From Eubacteriales bacterium (GTDB lineage: Bacteria; Bacillota; Clostridia; Lachnospirales; Lachnospiraceae), in assembly GCA_030524715.1 (NCBI GenBank), contig JAUNGB010000007.1, forward strand, positions 30,981-94,980: DNA of 64,000 bases, given 5' to 3'. This document shows, piece by piece, positions 43,185 to 52,294 of this stretch. The translations under genes and the position numbers were made by a program. Position 1 is the first letter of the stretch, and every line of letters starts with the position of its first letter. Under the pieces are notes generated by a model. It saw only the letters and a list, made by a program, of their open reading frames with translations. It was not told the origin of the DNA and searched no databases.

Positions 43185-44540
43185 ATGAGTTCCAGTCAGA
43201 TGAGACAAACAAGAGATATGACCAGCGGCGACGTTTTACAGAATATCCTGGTTTTTGCCATTCCATTGTTTATCAGTAATTTTTTTCAACAATGCTACAA
43301 TATCTGTGATACGATGATCGCCAGCCACAATTTAGGCCAGAACGCTCTGGCGGCCATTGGGCTGACCGGTACTATCGTAAGCCTGGTCATAGGCTTCGCA
43401 AACGGTATGAACCGCGGCTTCAGTATGCTGATCGCAAGAGCTTTCGGAGCCAGGAATCATGAAGAAATGAAAACAGTAATAGCCGGGACAGTTCTCTTAA
43501 ACCTGTGTATCGCAGCAGTATTTACCGTTCTGGCATTGCTGTTCACCGAACCTGTACTGAAGCTGATGCGGACGCCGGATGAAATTTATCCGGAGGCTCT
43601 TGAATATACGCGCATTGTTCTGGGAGGCGTGGCGGCGACGCTCTTTTATAATATGCTCGCCGGGCTTCTGCAGGCTGTGGGAAACAGCAGAGTACCTTTG
43701 TATTTTCTGGTTTTTTCCTGTGCGATCAATATCATGATGGACTTGATTTTTGTGAAGGTTTTCCATATCGGCGTAGCCGGGATCGCGCTGGCCACCGTGT
43801 TGGCGCAGGCAATTTCAGGCTTTCTCTGCCTGCTTCATATCAGCAAAAACTATCGTTTCCTCCTTCCGGGGAGGGAGCATTTTTCCTATGACCGCAGGCT
43901 GATTGCAGAGCTGTTGAGTACAGGCTTTTCCATGGGGCTTATGAACTCCATTTTCTCCATAGGCTCCGTAATCCTCCAGGGAGCGATCAATTCTCTGGGA
44001 ACTGCCATCATTGCCGCGCATACGGCGGCAAGAAGAGTGGTCATGATCGCCAATATGCCTCTTGCCAGTATTTCCGGGGCAAATGCAACTTTTGCCAGCC
44101 AGAATTACGGCGCCGGGAATATGGGAAGGATCCGGGAGGGCATTCGGAAATCCTTCCTTTTAAGCTTTATCTGGGCGGCGGCCTTTGGACTGATCCTCCT
44201 GCTGTTTGCGGAGGATATCATTTATGCCCTTGTCGGAAGCAGAGATGAGGTGATCATGGAGAATGCCCTGATGAATCTTCGGATAAATATGGTCTTTTTC
44301 TTTCCTCTTGGAATGCTGCTGACCCTCCGTACCTCCCTTCAGGGAATCGGACATAAGATTCTGCCTCTGATCTCCAGCTCCTTTGAGCTGATTTTTAAAA
44401 TTATCGCCGCCTTTTTGCTTGTGCCTAAGTGGGGATATTTTGGCGCTTCCATCGCGGAGCCGCTCACATGGCTGATCTGCATGATTTTTATGCTGGTGTC
44501 CTTTATAAAAGTCATGAAAAAAGAAAATGTAAAAATCTGA
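43185..44540 (+). CDS. MATE-family efflux transporter (2)
   Basis: A 451-residue, 12-helix MATE protein, paralogous to its upstream neighbour (both start MTSG(N/D) and continue with FAxPxFxSxxFQQxYN). Other shared blocks are NMLAGLLQAVGNSRVPLYFL near residue 155 and GSVILQGAINSLGTAIIAAHTAARR near 265. The two halves are preserved and no residue loss is obvious. AGGAGGAAGATC precedes ATG 43185. A perfect terminator lies 27 bases after the stop. Adjacent MATE pairs may act separately or as a heteromer, which sequence cannot tell. Confidence 0.9.
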   Translation: MSSSQMRQTRDMTSGDVLQNILVFAIPLFISNFFQQCYNICDTMIASHNLGQNALAAIGLTGTIVSLVIGFANGMNRGFSMLIARAFGARNHEEMKTVIAGTVLLNLCIAAVFTVLALLFTEPVLKLMRTPDEIYPEALEYTRIVLGGVAATLFYNMLAGLLQAVGNSRVPLYFLVFSCAINIMMDLIFVKVFHIGVAGIALATVLAQAISGFLCLLHISKNYRFLLPGREHFSYDRRLIAELLSTGFSMGLMNSIFSIGSVILQGAINSLGTAIIAAHTAARRVVMIANMPLASISGANATFASQNYGAGNMGRIREGIRKSFLLSFIWAAAFGLILLLFAEDIIYALVGSRDEVIMENALMNLRINMVFFFPLGMLLTLRTSLQGIGHKILPLISSSFELIFKIIAAFLLVPKWGYFGASIAEPLTWLICMIFMLVSFIKVMKKENVKI

Positions 44541-44566
44541 TACAATGCGGAATCCGAAGGGAATGT

Positions 44567-44594
44567 AAAAAACAGCTCTCAGGAGCTGTTTTTT
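44567..44594. terminator. Bidirectional terminator, MATE pair / AraC gene
   Basis: A perfect 12-bp stem AAAAAACAGCTC/GAGCTGTTTTTT with loop TCAG. Part of it lies within the last codons of the convergent AraC gene. Confidence 0.9.
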
Positions 44595-45322
44595 GATTCA
44601 GCAGGGAATGATTTTATTGCTGCTTCACGGTATTTTTTCGGCGTAATACCGGTGATTTTTTTGAACAGGCGGCTGAAATAATAAATATCCGGAATGCCGC
44701 ATTGCTGTGCAACTGACTTGAGCGGCAGGTTTGTAGTGGCCAGCAGACTTTGAGCGTAGAGAATACGTTTTTGGTTGACATATTCTGTCAGCGACAGTCC
44801 TACTTCCTTTTTAAACCGTGCGGAAAGATAACTGGAATTCACAGAAAGATATTCTGAAAAAGTCTTAAGGCTGAGGTCAGCACGTAAATTGGTATCAATA
44901 AAAGTAAGAATCCTTTGTATCTTCCGGGAATAGCTTTTCGTACTATAAAGGTGGATCAGTGTGCAATAATTATGGATGATCTGATCCTGATAGGAAAGGC
45001 TATCATCACGGCAGGTAAACTGTTCGATCTGTTTCACATGGAAATCAGACATACTGTCCGTGTGGACCGGGTGAACGCCGGCCTGTTCTGCAGATTTACG
45101 CAGCAGTGTATCGAATGCGATTGCAAAGTCCTTCTGGGCACGCAGGTTTTCTTCCGTGCAAAGAGAACTGGAAAAGTAATACCTGTTCAGTTCCAACGCC
45201 CGTTCTTCATTGCCGTTGCAGACAGCAGCGAGTATTTCATTTTCGATCTGGCGTTGTTTTTCCAGCATACGCATATTCTCAAAAGGAGCATCCGAAATAT
45301 CGGGCAGGTTATTTTGATTCAT
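44579..45322 (-). CDS. AraC-family transcriptional regulator
   Basis: A 247-residue regulator. The C-terminal 100 residues are an AraC double helix-turn-helix: YLSVNSSYLSARFKKEVGLSLTEYVNQKRI, then QCGIPDIYYFSRLFKKITGITPKKYR. The N-terminal part (about 1-140) is a helical effector or dimerisation domain I do not recognise. ATG at 45322 has GGAGGG about nine bases upstream; an upstream ATG at 45361 lacks a ribosome site. It is divergent from the sugar kinase gene with 190 AT-rich bases between them, so it probably controls that gene. Its 3' end overlaps the terminator stem. Confidence 0.88.
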   Translation of the reverse strand: MNQNNLPDISDAPFENMRMLEKQRQIENEILAAVCNGNEERALELNRYYFSSSLCTEENLRAQKDFAIAFDTLLRKSAEQAGVHPVHTDSMSDFHVKQIEQFTCRDDSLSYQDQIIHNYCTLIHLYSTKSYSRKIQRILTFIDTNLRADLSLKTFSEYLSVNSSYLSARFKKEVGLSLTEYVNQKRILYAQSLLATTNLPLKSVAQQCGIPDIYYFSRLFKKITGITPKKYREAAIKSFPAESKNSS

Positions 45323-45515
45323 AGGTTTAATCCCTCCGTTAGTCATATCAGGTAATCTCATCCCTAAAAGAATAAAACAATTATACCAAAAAAATGTACA
45401 AAAATAAACAAAAATTGTCTCTATAAAAAAATATACATTAAAAATATAATAATATCAGGAAAATATAATTATTTGCCAATTAAAATTGTACGAAGATAAG
45501 GAGAGGGAGAGACAT

Positions 45516-46604
45516 ATGGAACATAGAAATCCGCTGCTTTACGGAAATAACACGGAACACAAATTTATTACCATTGGGGAGATCATGCTTAGGCTGACGC
45601 CTCCGAATTACGAAAAAATCCGCATGGCATCCAGTTTTGAAGCAAGCTACGGGGGAAGCGAGGCGAATATTGCCCTGGCGCTGGCAAATCTTGGAATAGA
45701 CAGCACATTTTTTACGGTAGTACCAAACAACAGTCTGGGAAAAAGCGCGATAAGGATGCTTCGCAGCAACGACGTACACTGCACCCCGGTGATCATGAGC
45801 ACTCCGGAGCAGACGCCGACCCATCGGCTGGGAACCTATTATCTGGAAACCGGCTTCGGAATCAGAGCCAGCAAGGTGACATATGATCGCCAGCACAGCG
45901 CTATGTCGGAGTTTGACTTTGATACAGTAGATCTGGACGCTCTGCTGGATGGCTTTACATGGCTGCATTTAAGCGGCATAACCCCGGCTCTCTCCAAAGG
46001 ATGCCGCAGCCTGATCATGAACAGCCTTAAAACCGCGAAAGAAAAAGGGATGACAGTCAGTTTCGACGGAAATTTCAGAAGTACCCTCTGGACCTGGGAA
46101 GAAGCCAGGGATTTCTGTACCCAGTGCCTGCCATATGTAGACGTATTGTTGGGAATCGAACCCTATCATTTATGGAGAGACGAAGAGGATCATACTAAGG
46201 GCGACGTAAAAGACGGAATTCCTCTGCAGCCCACATATGAACAGCAGGATGAGGTTTTCAACGCTTTTGTTAAGAGATACCCGAATCTGAAGTGTATTGC
46301 CCGCCATGTCAGATATGCCCACAGCGGAAGCGAGAACAGCCTGAAGGCATTTATGTGGTATGACGGACATACCTTTGAAAGTAATCTGTTTACCTTTAAT
46401 ATCCTGGATCGTGTAGGAGGCGGAGACGCTTTTGCCAGCGGTCTGATCTATGCAATGATGAACCACTATAAGGCGATGGATATCGTCAATTTTGCAGTGG
46501 CAAGCAGCGCTATTAAACATACGATCAGAGGCGACGGTAATATCACTGATGATGTGGCAACGATCCGTAATCTGATGAACATGAATTATGATATAAAACG
46601 TTAA
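45516..46604 (+). CDS. kdgK: PfkB-family sugar kinase, 2-keto-3-deoxygluconate kinase type
   Basis: A 362-residue ribokinase-like enzyme. Visible are FITIGEIMLRLTPPNYEKI at the N-terminus, YGGSEANIALALANLG near residue 50, and the catalytic DRVGGGDAFASGLIYAM near 300 with the base Asp. The N-terminal motif and the QTPTHRLGTYYLE region fit KdgK, which phosphorylates 2-keto-3-deoxygluconate from pectin or uronate degradation; other ketose substrates are possible. A KDPG aldolase gene is not next to it. ATG 45516 follows AGGAGAGGGAGAG. It is divergent from the AraC regulator and ends at a strong terminator. Confidence 0.82.
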   Translation: MEHRNPLLYGNNTEHKFITIGEIMLRLTPPNYEKIRMASSFEASYGGSEANIALALANLGIDSTFFTVVPNNSLGKSAIRMLRSNDVHCTPVIMSTPEQTPTHRLGTYYLETGFGIRASKVTYDRQHSAMSEFDFDTVDLDALLDGFTWLHLSGITPALSKGCRSLIMNSLKTAKEKGMTVSFDGNFRSTLWTWEEARDFCTQCLPYVDVLLGIEPYHLWRDEEDHTKGDVKDGIPLQPTYEQQDEVFNAFVKRYPNLKCIARHVRYAHSGSENSLKAFMWYDGHTFESNLFTFNILDRVGGGDAFASGLIYAMMNHYKAMDIVNFAVASSAIKHTIRGDGNITDDVATIRNLMNMNYDIKR

Positions 46605-46611
46605 ACGAAGG

Positions 46612-46655
46612 AGAGGATTTCCCCCATGTGACTGGGAGAAATCCTCTGAGTTTTT
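46612..46655 (+). terminator. Terminator of the sugar kinase gene
   Basis: AGAGGATTTC (46612-46621) pairs with GAAATCCTCT (46638-46647), extended by CCC/GGG with one bulged A, then GAGTTTTTA. Confidence 0.85.
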
Positions 46656-46774
46656 ATATGTCAGGGAATCATCCCCCTCCAATTTGTTCTAAAACATACA
46701 GCACTGAACTTTCCGAATATACAAAAAATGGCTGGATATCAAACATGGCCATCAGCTTTCAGAGGGAGATTTTT

Positions 46775-47425
46775 ATGAGCGTAAATTATCATGCATTCCA
46801 AAACAGAGGTTATTTATTTTCCGGACATGAAGCATTATCCCGGCAGTGGAGGGGCGCTTTTACGGGCTATGATCCAGCACGGATTTCCAAAATCCTGAAT
46901 CTGGAAACAGATGAAAACTATTTGTATCTTTCCTATTTCGGCCGCCCTTACCGCCTGTGTTTCAGGAACGGCTGTATTGAAAAGAAAACAGAGGATGGAT
47001 GGACAGAAGAATTGTATTTTAATGAAACTATGAGTATTTATCATCTTCTTCATTACACCAAGGATCAGCCTCTCATCGCTAATGTCTGGGTTCCCAATAC
47101 GGCCCTGGAGGGCGCGGGCGCCCACAACAGAAACCTGCCGGATCCGCTGCTGTCACCTTTTGCCGCCAGATTTTCCGGCAAAGGCGATTTATTGGAGGAA
47201 GCCTGCCAGAAGCTTGGCGGCATTAAGCTGAATAAAGGAGATGTTGCTTACCAGTTTACATCCTTCCCCCAGATACCGCTTCAACTGATCTTCTGGGATG
47301 CAGATGAAGATTTTCCGGCGCAGGTTCAGATTCTGGTAGACAAACAGGTCACGGATTTTATCCATTTTGAGACTACGGGATGTATCATTTCCGATTTGCT
47401 CGAGATGTTGGAAGCACAGATATAA
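46775..47425 (+). CDS. DUF3786 domain protein
   Basis: A 216-residue soluble protein of the DUF3786 type found in clostridia and other anaerobes. Visible blocks are GYDPARISKILNLETDENYLYLSYFGRPYRL near residues 33-63, then MSIYHLLHYTKD and FPQIPLQLIFWDADEDFPAQVQILVDKQVTDFIHFET near 160-200. No catalytic residues are assigned to this family; members often lie near metal or corrinoid genes, not seen here. ATG 46775 follows GAGGGAG; a longer in-frame start at 46628 lies in the preceding terminator. It stands alone between two terminator/promoter regions. Confidence 0.7.
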   Translation: MSVNYHAFQNRGYLFSGHEALSRQWRGAFTGYDPARISKILNLETDENYLYLSYFGRPYRLCFRNGCIEKKTEDGWTEELYFNETMSIYHLLHYTKDQPLIANVWVPNTALEGAGAHNRNLPDPLLSPFAARFSGKGDLLEEACQKLGGIKLNKGDVAYQFTSFPQIPLQLIFWDADEDFPAQVQILVDKQVTDFIHFETTGCIISDLLEMLEAQI

Positions 47426-47525
47426 AATATTGAAAAGATGCAATGGAGCTTGTTGCAAGTTTCGGGAAATCCTGCCAATATTTTATAATAATTTCACAAA
47501 ATTCACCTCCCGACTCATCTTTTAA

Positions 47526-47597
47526 TTGAAACTGCCGCGGCAAAGTGCTATTGTATTAAGAAATACTTGTATCTGTAAAAGCATCTATCAGATACAA
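47526..47597 (+). promoter_or_regulatory. Promoter and leader palindrome of the Lrp-aminotransferase unit
   Basis: TTGAAA (47526-47531), 17 bp, TATTGT (47549-47554). In the leader, TTGTATCTG (47567-47575) is exactly complementary to CAGATACAA (47589-47597). This is a likely operator for the Lrp-type protein encoded next, or a leader hairpin. Confidence 0.6.
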
Positions 47598-47623
47598 AAT
47601 AACTTGTTTCGGGAGGTATCTCT

Positions 47624-48118
47624 ATGAGAAAAGAATTAGATGAAAAAATATTAAAACTACTGGCGACCAACAGCCGATTGACAGACTATGATCTTTCCCT
47701 TATGCTGAATGTTCCCCAGGAAGAAATTTATGAAGAAATTGCTTATCTGGAGCAGGAGCATATTATCTGCGGCTACCGCACCCTGATCGACTGGAATAAG
47801 GTCAGCGAGGATGATGTGACTGCTCTGGTAGAGCTTCGAGTCACGCCTCAGGGCGGAGATGGTTATCAGAAGCTGGCAGACAAGATTAAAAATTTCCCCC
47901 AGGTCGAAACCTTATATCTGATGTCAGGCGCATATGATTTTCTGGTGACGATCAAGGGAAAATCCATAAAAGAAATTTCCCTGTTTATTTCCGGCAAGCT
48001 TGCATCCATTGAGGAAGTGCAGAGTACCACCACCCATTTTACCTTAACGAAATATAAGGAGCTTGGTGTCAGCTTCGAGGAAGAAAAAGATGACAAACGA
48101 ATGGTGGTGACTCCATGA
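47624..48118 (+). CDS. Lrp/AsnC-family transcriptional regulator
   Basis: A 164-residue regulator with the standard two-part Lrp fold. The N-terminal helix-turn-helix has LDEKILKLLATNSRLTDYDLSLMLNVPQEEI, and the C-terminal RAM domain shows VTALVELRVTP and VETLYLMSGAYDFLVTIKGKSIKEI, which bind an amino acid effector. The last four bases overlap the aminotransferase start (ATGA), so both are made together. A regulator coupled to an aminotransferase suggests amino-acid-responsive control of its own operon. RBS GGGAGG precedes ATG 47624. Confidence 0.9.
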   Translation: MRKELDEKILKLLATNSRLTDYDLSLMLNVPQEEIYEEIAYLEQEHIICGYRTLIDWNKVSEDDVTALVELRVTPQGGDGYQKLADKIKNFPQVETLYLMSGAYDFLVTIKGKSIKEISLFISGKLASIEEVQSTTTHFTLTKYKELGVSFEEEKDDKRMVVTP

Positions 48119-49275
48119 AAGAATATTTATCAAAAAAAGCAATGGGGTTAAAGCCCTCCGGCATCCGCAAATTTTTTGATGTTGCCAATCAGATTCCCGG
48201 CGTAATTTCCCTTGGTGTGGGCGAGCCGGACTTTGATACGCCGTGGCATATCCGTGAAGAAGCAATTCATACCTTTCAGGCCGGAAAAACATTTTATACC
48301 GCTAATGCCGGCCTGTCCGGACTTCGTGAAGCCATCTGCGGCTACACTCAAAGAAAGACAGGGGTGTCCTATGCGTCCGATGAAATCCTGATCACTGTCG
48401 GCGGCAGTGAGGCCATCGATCTTGCTATGCGCGCCATATTAAATCCCGGAGATGAGGTCATTTGCGTGGAACCATGCTTTGTATCCTATGCGCCCTGTAT
48501 TACTCTGGCAGACGGGATACCGGTCACCTTAAGCTTAAAAGAAGAAAACCGTTTCCGCCTGACACCGGAGGAACTGGAATCCGTGATCACTCCCAAAACC
48601 AAGGCAGTCATTATTTCCTTCCCCAATAACCCTACCGGAGCCATCATGGAAAAAGAGGATCTGGAAAAGCTTGTGCCCATTATCCTGAAGCATGATCTGC
48701 TTGTAATTTCTGACGAAATTTACGCAGAGCTCACTTACGGCAGACAGCATGTCAGTATTTCCTCTCTTCCCGGAATGAGGGATCGCACGATTGTGATCAA
48801 CGGCTTTTCAAAAAGCTATGCCATGACCGGCTGGCGTCTGGGCTATGCCATGGGGAACAGAGATATCATCAAGCTTATGACCAAAATCCACCAATTTGCC
48901 ATTATGTGTGCGCCCACGGTCAGCCAGTATGCTGCGATTGAAGCCATAACCAACGGAGATAAGGATGTGGTGGATATGCGGGAATCCTATAACCAACGGA
49001 GAAATTACCTTTATCATGAGTTGGAGCGTCTGGGGATTCCCTGTTTTGAGCCTCAGGGTGCCTTTTATATGTTTCCCAACATCCGAAGCTTCGGGATGAC
49101 CAGCGAAGAATTTGCAACCGCTCTGCTGAATGAAGAGAAGCTCGCCGTAGTTCCGGGAGATGCCTTTGGCGCCAGCGGAGAGGGACATATCCGTATTTCC
49201 TATGCCTATTCTATCAAAGAATTAAAAGAGGCGATCCGCAGACTGTCTCACTTTGTAGAAAGACATAACTTTTAA
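48115..49275 (+). CDS. Aminotransferase class I/II (PatA/AspC-like)
   Basis: A 386-residue PLP enzyme. The PLP lysine is in INGFSKSYAMTGWRLGYAMGN near residue 236, and SFPNNPTGAIME near 168 and SDEIYAELTY near 202 bind the cofactor. The initial GIRKFFDVANQIPGVISLGVGEPDFDTPWHI is typical of the aspartate/aromatic/N-acetyl-LL-diaminopimelate group. The exact amino donor is unknown, but the linked Lrp gene argues for amino acid metabolism. Overlap with the Lrp gene is four bases. No clear terminator follows. Confidence 0.9.
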   Translation: MKEYLSKKAMGLKPSGIRKFFDVANQIPGVISLGVGEPDFDTPWHIREEAIHTFQAGKTFYTANAGLSGLREAICGYTQRKTGVSYASDEILITVGGSEAIDLAMRAILNPGDEVICVEPCFVSYAPCITLADGIPVTLSLKEENRFRLTPEELESVITPKTKAVIISFPNNPTGAIMEKEDLEKLVPIILKHDLLVISDEIYAELTYGRQHVSISSLPGMRDRTIVINGFSKSYAMTGWRLGYAMGNRDIIKLMTKIHQFAIMCAPTVSQYAAIEAITNGDKDVVDMRESYNQRRNYLYHELERLGIPCFEPQGAFYMFPNIRSFGMTSEEFATALLNEEKLAVVPGDAFGASGEGHIRISYAYSIKELKEAIRRLSHFVERHNF

Positions 49276-49325
49276 AAGAAAACGCGGCTATTTAATCAGC
49301 AGCGCCGCAGGGTATGGAGAGCGCT

Positions 49326-50558
49326 TTACTGAGTACTTCCCTGCGGCTCTGCCGTATCGATCCAGGAGCTTCGCTCCTGGATTTTCTGCATAATGCGGTC
49401 AGCCTCATCGCCCTCTGCGGGAGTGGGCTGGTAGTTATTATATCCATAGTCTGAGGAGATTGAGCAAGGGATAATATTGGTCACATTATCCATCTTCACC
49501 CCATCCTTATCAATGGTAAAGGTCTGCTGGAAGATCATGGTATCCATATCGCTTGGGTAGGAATTACCGCCGAAGCAGAAATTGCCCAGACTGTAAACAA
49601 TATTTCTTCCTTTATATTCTTCAATTCCCTGCAATACATGAGGATGATGCCCGCAGACCAGATCTGCGCCTTCATCGATGGCCATCCGCCCAAGGGTCAT
49701 CTGATTTTCGTCGGGGACCTCTTCCTTTTCATTTCCCCAATGGAAAATAACAATGACAAGCTGCGCACCTTCGTCCTTGACTTTTGCGATATTTTCTTTC
49801 AACTGTGTTGTACGTTCCAGATGGTCATTCAGCTCATAAATACCTACAAGTCCTATCTTGACGCCCTTGACATCCACAACCGCTGTTTCATCATAGCCGA
49901 AATGGACGATTCCTTCCGCATCCAGAGCTTCCATGGTATCCGAAAAGCTTTCTTCCCCGTAATCGTGGCTGTGGTTGTTGGCCGTATTGACAGTTTCTAC
50001 GGAACTGCAGGAAAGGATTCCGGCAAATTCCGCCGGAGCCTTAAATGCAAACTGCTTGTCCTCCCTGTTCTCTGAATCCGTCAGGGTTCCCTCAAAATTC
50101 GCGATCGTCAGGTCGTCTGCTTCAAAAATACTCTTTACGTTTTGGAGGAAATATTCCTTGCCGTAGGTATAAAAATATGCGTTCAGGCTTGTATCATAGT
50201 CGAAATTTTCATCTGTGCCAAGGGTACAGTCGCCTACTACGCTGACAGTCAGGGACACAGGCTCTTCCGGAAGTTCAGAGTCCTCCCCGGAGAGCTCTTC
50301 CTCCGTATCCGAGGCCGTATCGTTCATAGAAGCGGTGCTGTCCTGAACTGCGGAGCTATTAGTCGCGGCCGAATCAGACTTCCCGCTTGCGCAGGAGCGG
50401 ATCAGAAGGATCAAAAGCAGCAGAACCAGAAAAACAGCCCCGGCCATTCCTCCCAGAATCATCCTTCTGCGTCTTCTGCGGTAATATTTGGATTTTCTGT
50501 AAATATTTTTCTTCTTTTGTACTCTTCGTACTGGTTTTTTGCGCGGTTGTTCTGACAT
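49326..50558 (-). CDS. CapA-like (PGA_cap) metallophosphatase-fold protein, membrane anchored
   Basis: A 410-residue protein with a strongly basic cytoplasmic N-terminus (about 1-33), one membrane helix (about 34-53) and a large extracellular domain. A Ser/Thr/Glu-rich spacer (about 58-100) precedes the CapA/PGA_cap domain: VSVVGDCTLGTDENF, NFEGTLTD, TVNTANNHSHDYG, VIFHWGNE and VCGHHPHVLQG, the metal-binding blocks of this calcineurin-like family. CapA proteins belong to poly-gamma-glutamate synthesis, but capB and capC are not nearby, so the function here is open. ATG lies ten bases after GAGGAGG on the minus strand. It is divergent from nfo. Confidence 0.85.
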   Translation of the reverse strand: MSEQPRKKPVRRVQKKKNIYRKSKYYRRRRRRMILGGMAGAVFLVLLLLILLIRSCASGKSDSAATNSSAVQDSTASMNDTASDTEEELSGEDSELPEEPVSLTVSVVGDCTLGTDENFDYDTSLNAYFYTYGKEYFLQNVKSIFEADDLTIANFEGTLTDSENREDKQFAFKAPAEFAGILSCSSVETVNTANNHSHDYGEESFSDTMEALDAEGIVHFGYDETAVVDVKGVKIGLVGIYELNDHLERTTQLKENIAKVKDEGAQLVIVIFHWGNEKEEVPDENQMTLGRMAIDEGADLVCGHHPHVLQGIEEYKGRNIVYSLGNFCFGGNSYPSDMDTMIFQQTFTIDKDGVKMDNVTNIIPCSISSDYGYNNYQPTPAEGDEADRIMQKIQERSSWIDTAEPQGSTQ

Positions 50559-50642
50559 GGGAGCCTCCTCTTTTGTTCTGATAAAACGTTCAGTCTTATA
50601 TTAAGTATATGGATATTTCACAGATTCGTCAACAATTTTGTC

Positions 50643-50671
50643 TTTTCACGCCATATTATTTCTGATATAAT
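50643..50671 (+). promoter_or_regulatory. Probable promoter of nfo
   Basis: TATAAT (50666-50671) with TTTTCA 17 bp upstream (50643-50648). The -10 is perfect, the -35 matches four of six. Confidence 0.45.
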
Positions 50672-50715
50672 AAGTCGGAATTGTTACATGCAGATTACAA
50701 AAGAAAGGATACAAT

Positions 50716-51549
50716 ATGTTATATATAGGGAACCACACCACATCTTCCAAAGGCTATGCCGCTATGGCCAGACAGATGATCGCAAACGGCGGCAACACCT
50801 TTGCTTTTTTTACCAGGAATCCCAGAGGCGGGAAGGCAAAGGCCATTGACCCGAAGGATATCGAGGCGTATCATCAGCTTGCGTCTGACCATCATTTCGG
50901 AAAGATTGTAGCCCATGCGCCTTATACACTGAATGCCTGTGCCGCTAAAGAAAACCTGCGGGTTTTCGCACGGGAAACCATGGCGGACGATCTGGCCCGT
51001 ATGGAAATGATTCCGGGAAATTATTACAATTTCCATCCTGGCAGCCATGTGGGGCAGGGGACAGAGATGGGGATCCAGAAGATCGCGGAAATTTTAAATG
51101 ATGTCCTGACTGATACTCAGAGCACCACTGTTCTTCTGGAAACCATGTCCGGCAAAGGCTCGGAGGTCGGAGCAACCTTTGAGGAAATTCGCGCTGTTAT
51201 AGATCTGGTAGACAGAAAGGAAAAGCTTGGCGTCTGTCTGGACACCTGCCATGTGTGGGACGGAGGCTATGACATTGTAAATGATATGGACGGTGTTCTG
51301 GCGGAATTTGACAGAGTTATCGGACTTTCCAATCTGAAAGCCATCCATTTAAACGACAGTTTGAATGGTCTGGGAAGCCACAAGGACCGTCATGCCAAAA
51401 TCGGCGAGGGGCAGATCGGACTGGAAGCTCTGGTCAATGTGATCCGTCATCCGATGCTTCAGGGGATTCCGTTTATACTGGAAACGCCGAACGATGATGA
51501 GGGGTGGACCCGGGAGATTACCCTGTTAAGAGAAAAATATGCAGAATAG
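50716..51549 (+). CDS. nfo: Endonuclease IV (AP endonuclease)
   Basis: A 277-residue zinc-dependent AP endonuclease that cleaves 5' of abasic sites in base excision repair. The three-zinc TIM barrel motifs are visible: NFHPGSHVG near residue 100, [13 protein letters not shown] near 137, [13 protein letters not shown] near 175, [25 protein letters not shown] near 213 and [12 protein letters not shown] at the end. Length is typical. AAGAAAGGAT lies before ATG 50716. The barnase gene follows after 74 bases without a terminator, so the three genes nfo, barnase and barstar may share a transcript. Confidence 0.95.
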   Translation: MLYIGNHTTSSKGYAAMARQMIANGGNTFAFFTRNPRGGKAKAIDPKDIEAYHQLASDHHFGKIVAHAPYTLNACAAKENLRVFARETMADDLARMEMIPGNYYNFHPGSHVGQGTEMGIQKIAEILNDVLTDTQSTTVLLETMSGKGSEVGATFEEIRAVIDLVDRKEKLGVCLDTCHVWDGGYDIVNDMDGVLAEFDRVIGLSNLKAIHLNDSLNGLGSHKDRHAKIGEGQIGLEALVNVIRHPMLQGIPFILETPNDDEGWTREITLLREKYAE

Positions 51550-51623
51550 CCTTTGGGCATATGGGAAAAGGCCGTCGGCATTCCCGCTGTACAGGCTTTG
51601 CCTTAAGAAAGGAGATTAATTGC

Positions 51624-52259
51624 ATGAAAAAACTGAAAGTATTTCTGACTGCATTCCTGCTTTTATTTGTGCTGGTATTTACAGGCTGTGAGAGCAAAAA
51701 TGCAGAACCGACCATTGATGATAAGGAAATTTTCGAGGAAGACCTGCGGCCTCTGGATGAAGACGAACTGGCCGCCATGGACGATATCACAGAAGATGAT
51801 GAAATGACCGCCGTGGATGAAGAAGAGCTGGATCAGTTGGGGGAAGACCAGGGGGACAGCGATTCTTCCGGGGATGATTCTTCTGAGGATTCAGGCGAAA
51901 CCTCCGGCGGAATTAAAGTGGAAGAGGACGGAACCTACACCAGTAAGGAAGAGGTTGCCGTATATATTCATACCTATGGACATCTTCCCTCTAATTATAT
52001 TACTAAGGAGGAGGCTCAGGATCTGGGCTGGGACAGCAAGGAAGGAAATCTTGACGAGGTTGCGCCGGGCAAAAGCATCGGCGGCGATACCTATGGAAAC
52101 TATGAAGGAATGCTTCCGGTGGAAGAGGGGCGTACCTATCAGGAATGCGACATTGACTATGACGGCGGATACCGTAATGAAAAACGGCTGATCTTTTCCA
52201 ACGACGGCCTGATCTTCTATACGGGCGACCACTATGAAACCTTTGAACAGGTGTATTAA
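51624..52259 (+). CDS. Lipid-anchored barnase-type ribonuclease with acidic linker
   Basis: A 211-residue predicted lipoprotein. Residues 1-22 are a signal peptide ending in FTGC (lipidated Cys22). Residues about 25-100 are a very acidic, Ser/Asp/Glu-rich linker. Residues about 105-211 are a barnase/N1 ribonuclease domain: VAVYIHTYGHLPSNYITKEEAQDLGW, then YQECDIDYDGGYRNEKRLIFSNDGLIFYTGDHYETF. The catalytic Glu174, Arg188 and His203 match barnase Glu73, Arg87 and His102. Guanyl-specific cleavage of single-stranded RNA is expected. The adjacent barstar gene gives cytoplasmic immunity. ATG 51624 follows AAAGGAG. Lipid anchoring and the long acidic linker are unusual for a secreted RNase. Confidence 0.88.
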   Translation: MKKLKVFLTAFLLLFVLVFTGCESKNAEPTIDDKEIFEEDLRPLDEDELAAMDDITEDDEMTAVDEEELDQLGEDQGDSDSSGDDSSEDSGETSGGIKVEEDGTYTSKEEVAVYIHTYGHLPSNYITKEEAQDLGWDSKEGNLDEVAPGKSIGGDTYGNYEGMLPVEEGRTYQECDIDYDGGYRNEKRLIFSNDGLIFYTGDHYETFEQVY

Positions 52260-52294
52260 AGCAGCGTTGCGCACAGGAAAAGGAGGCCCTTACA

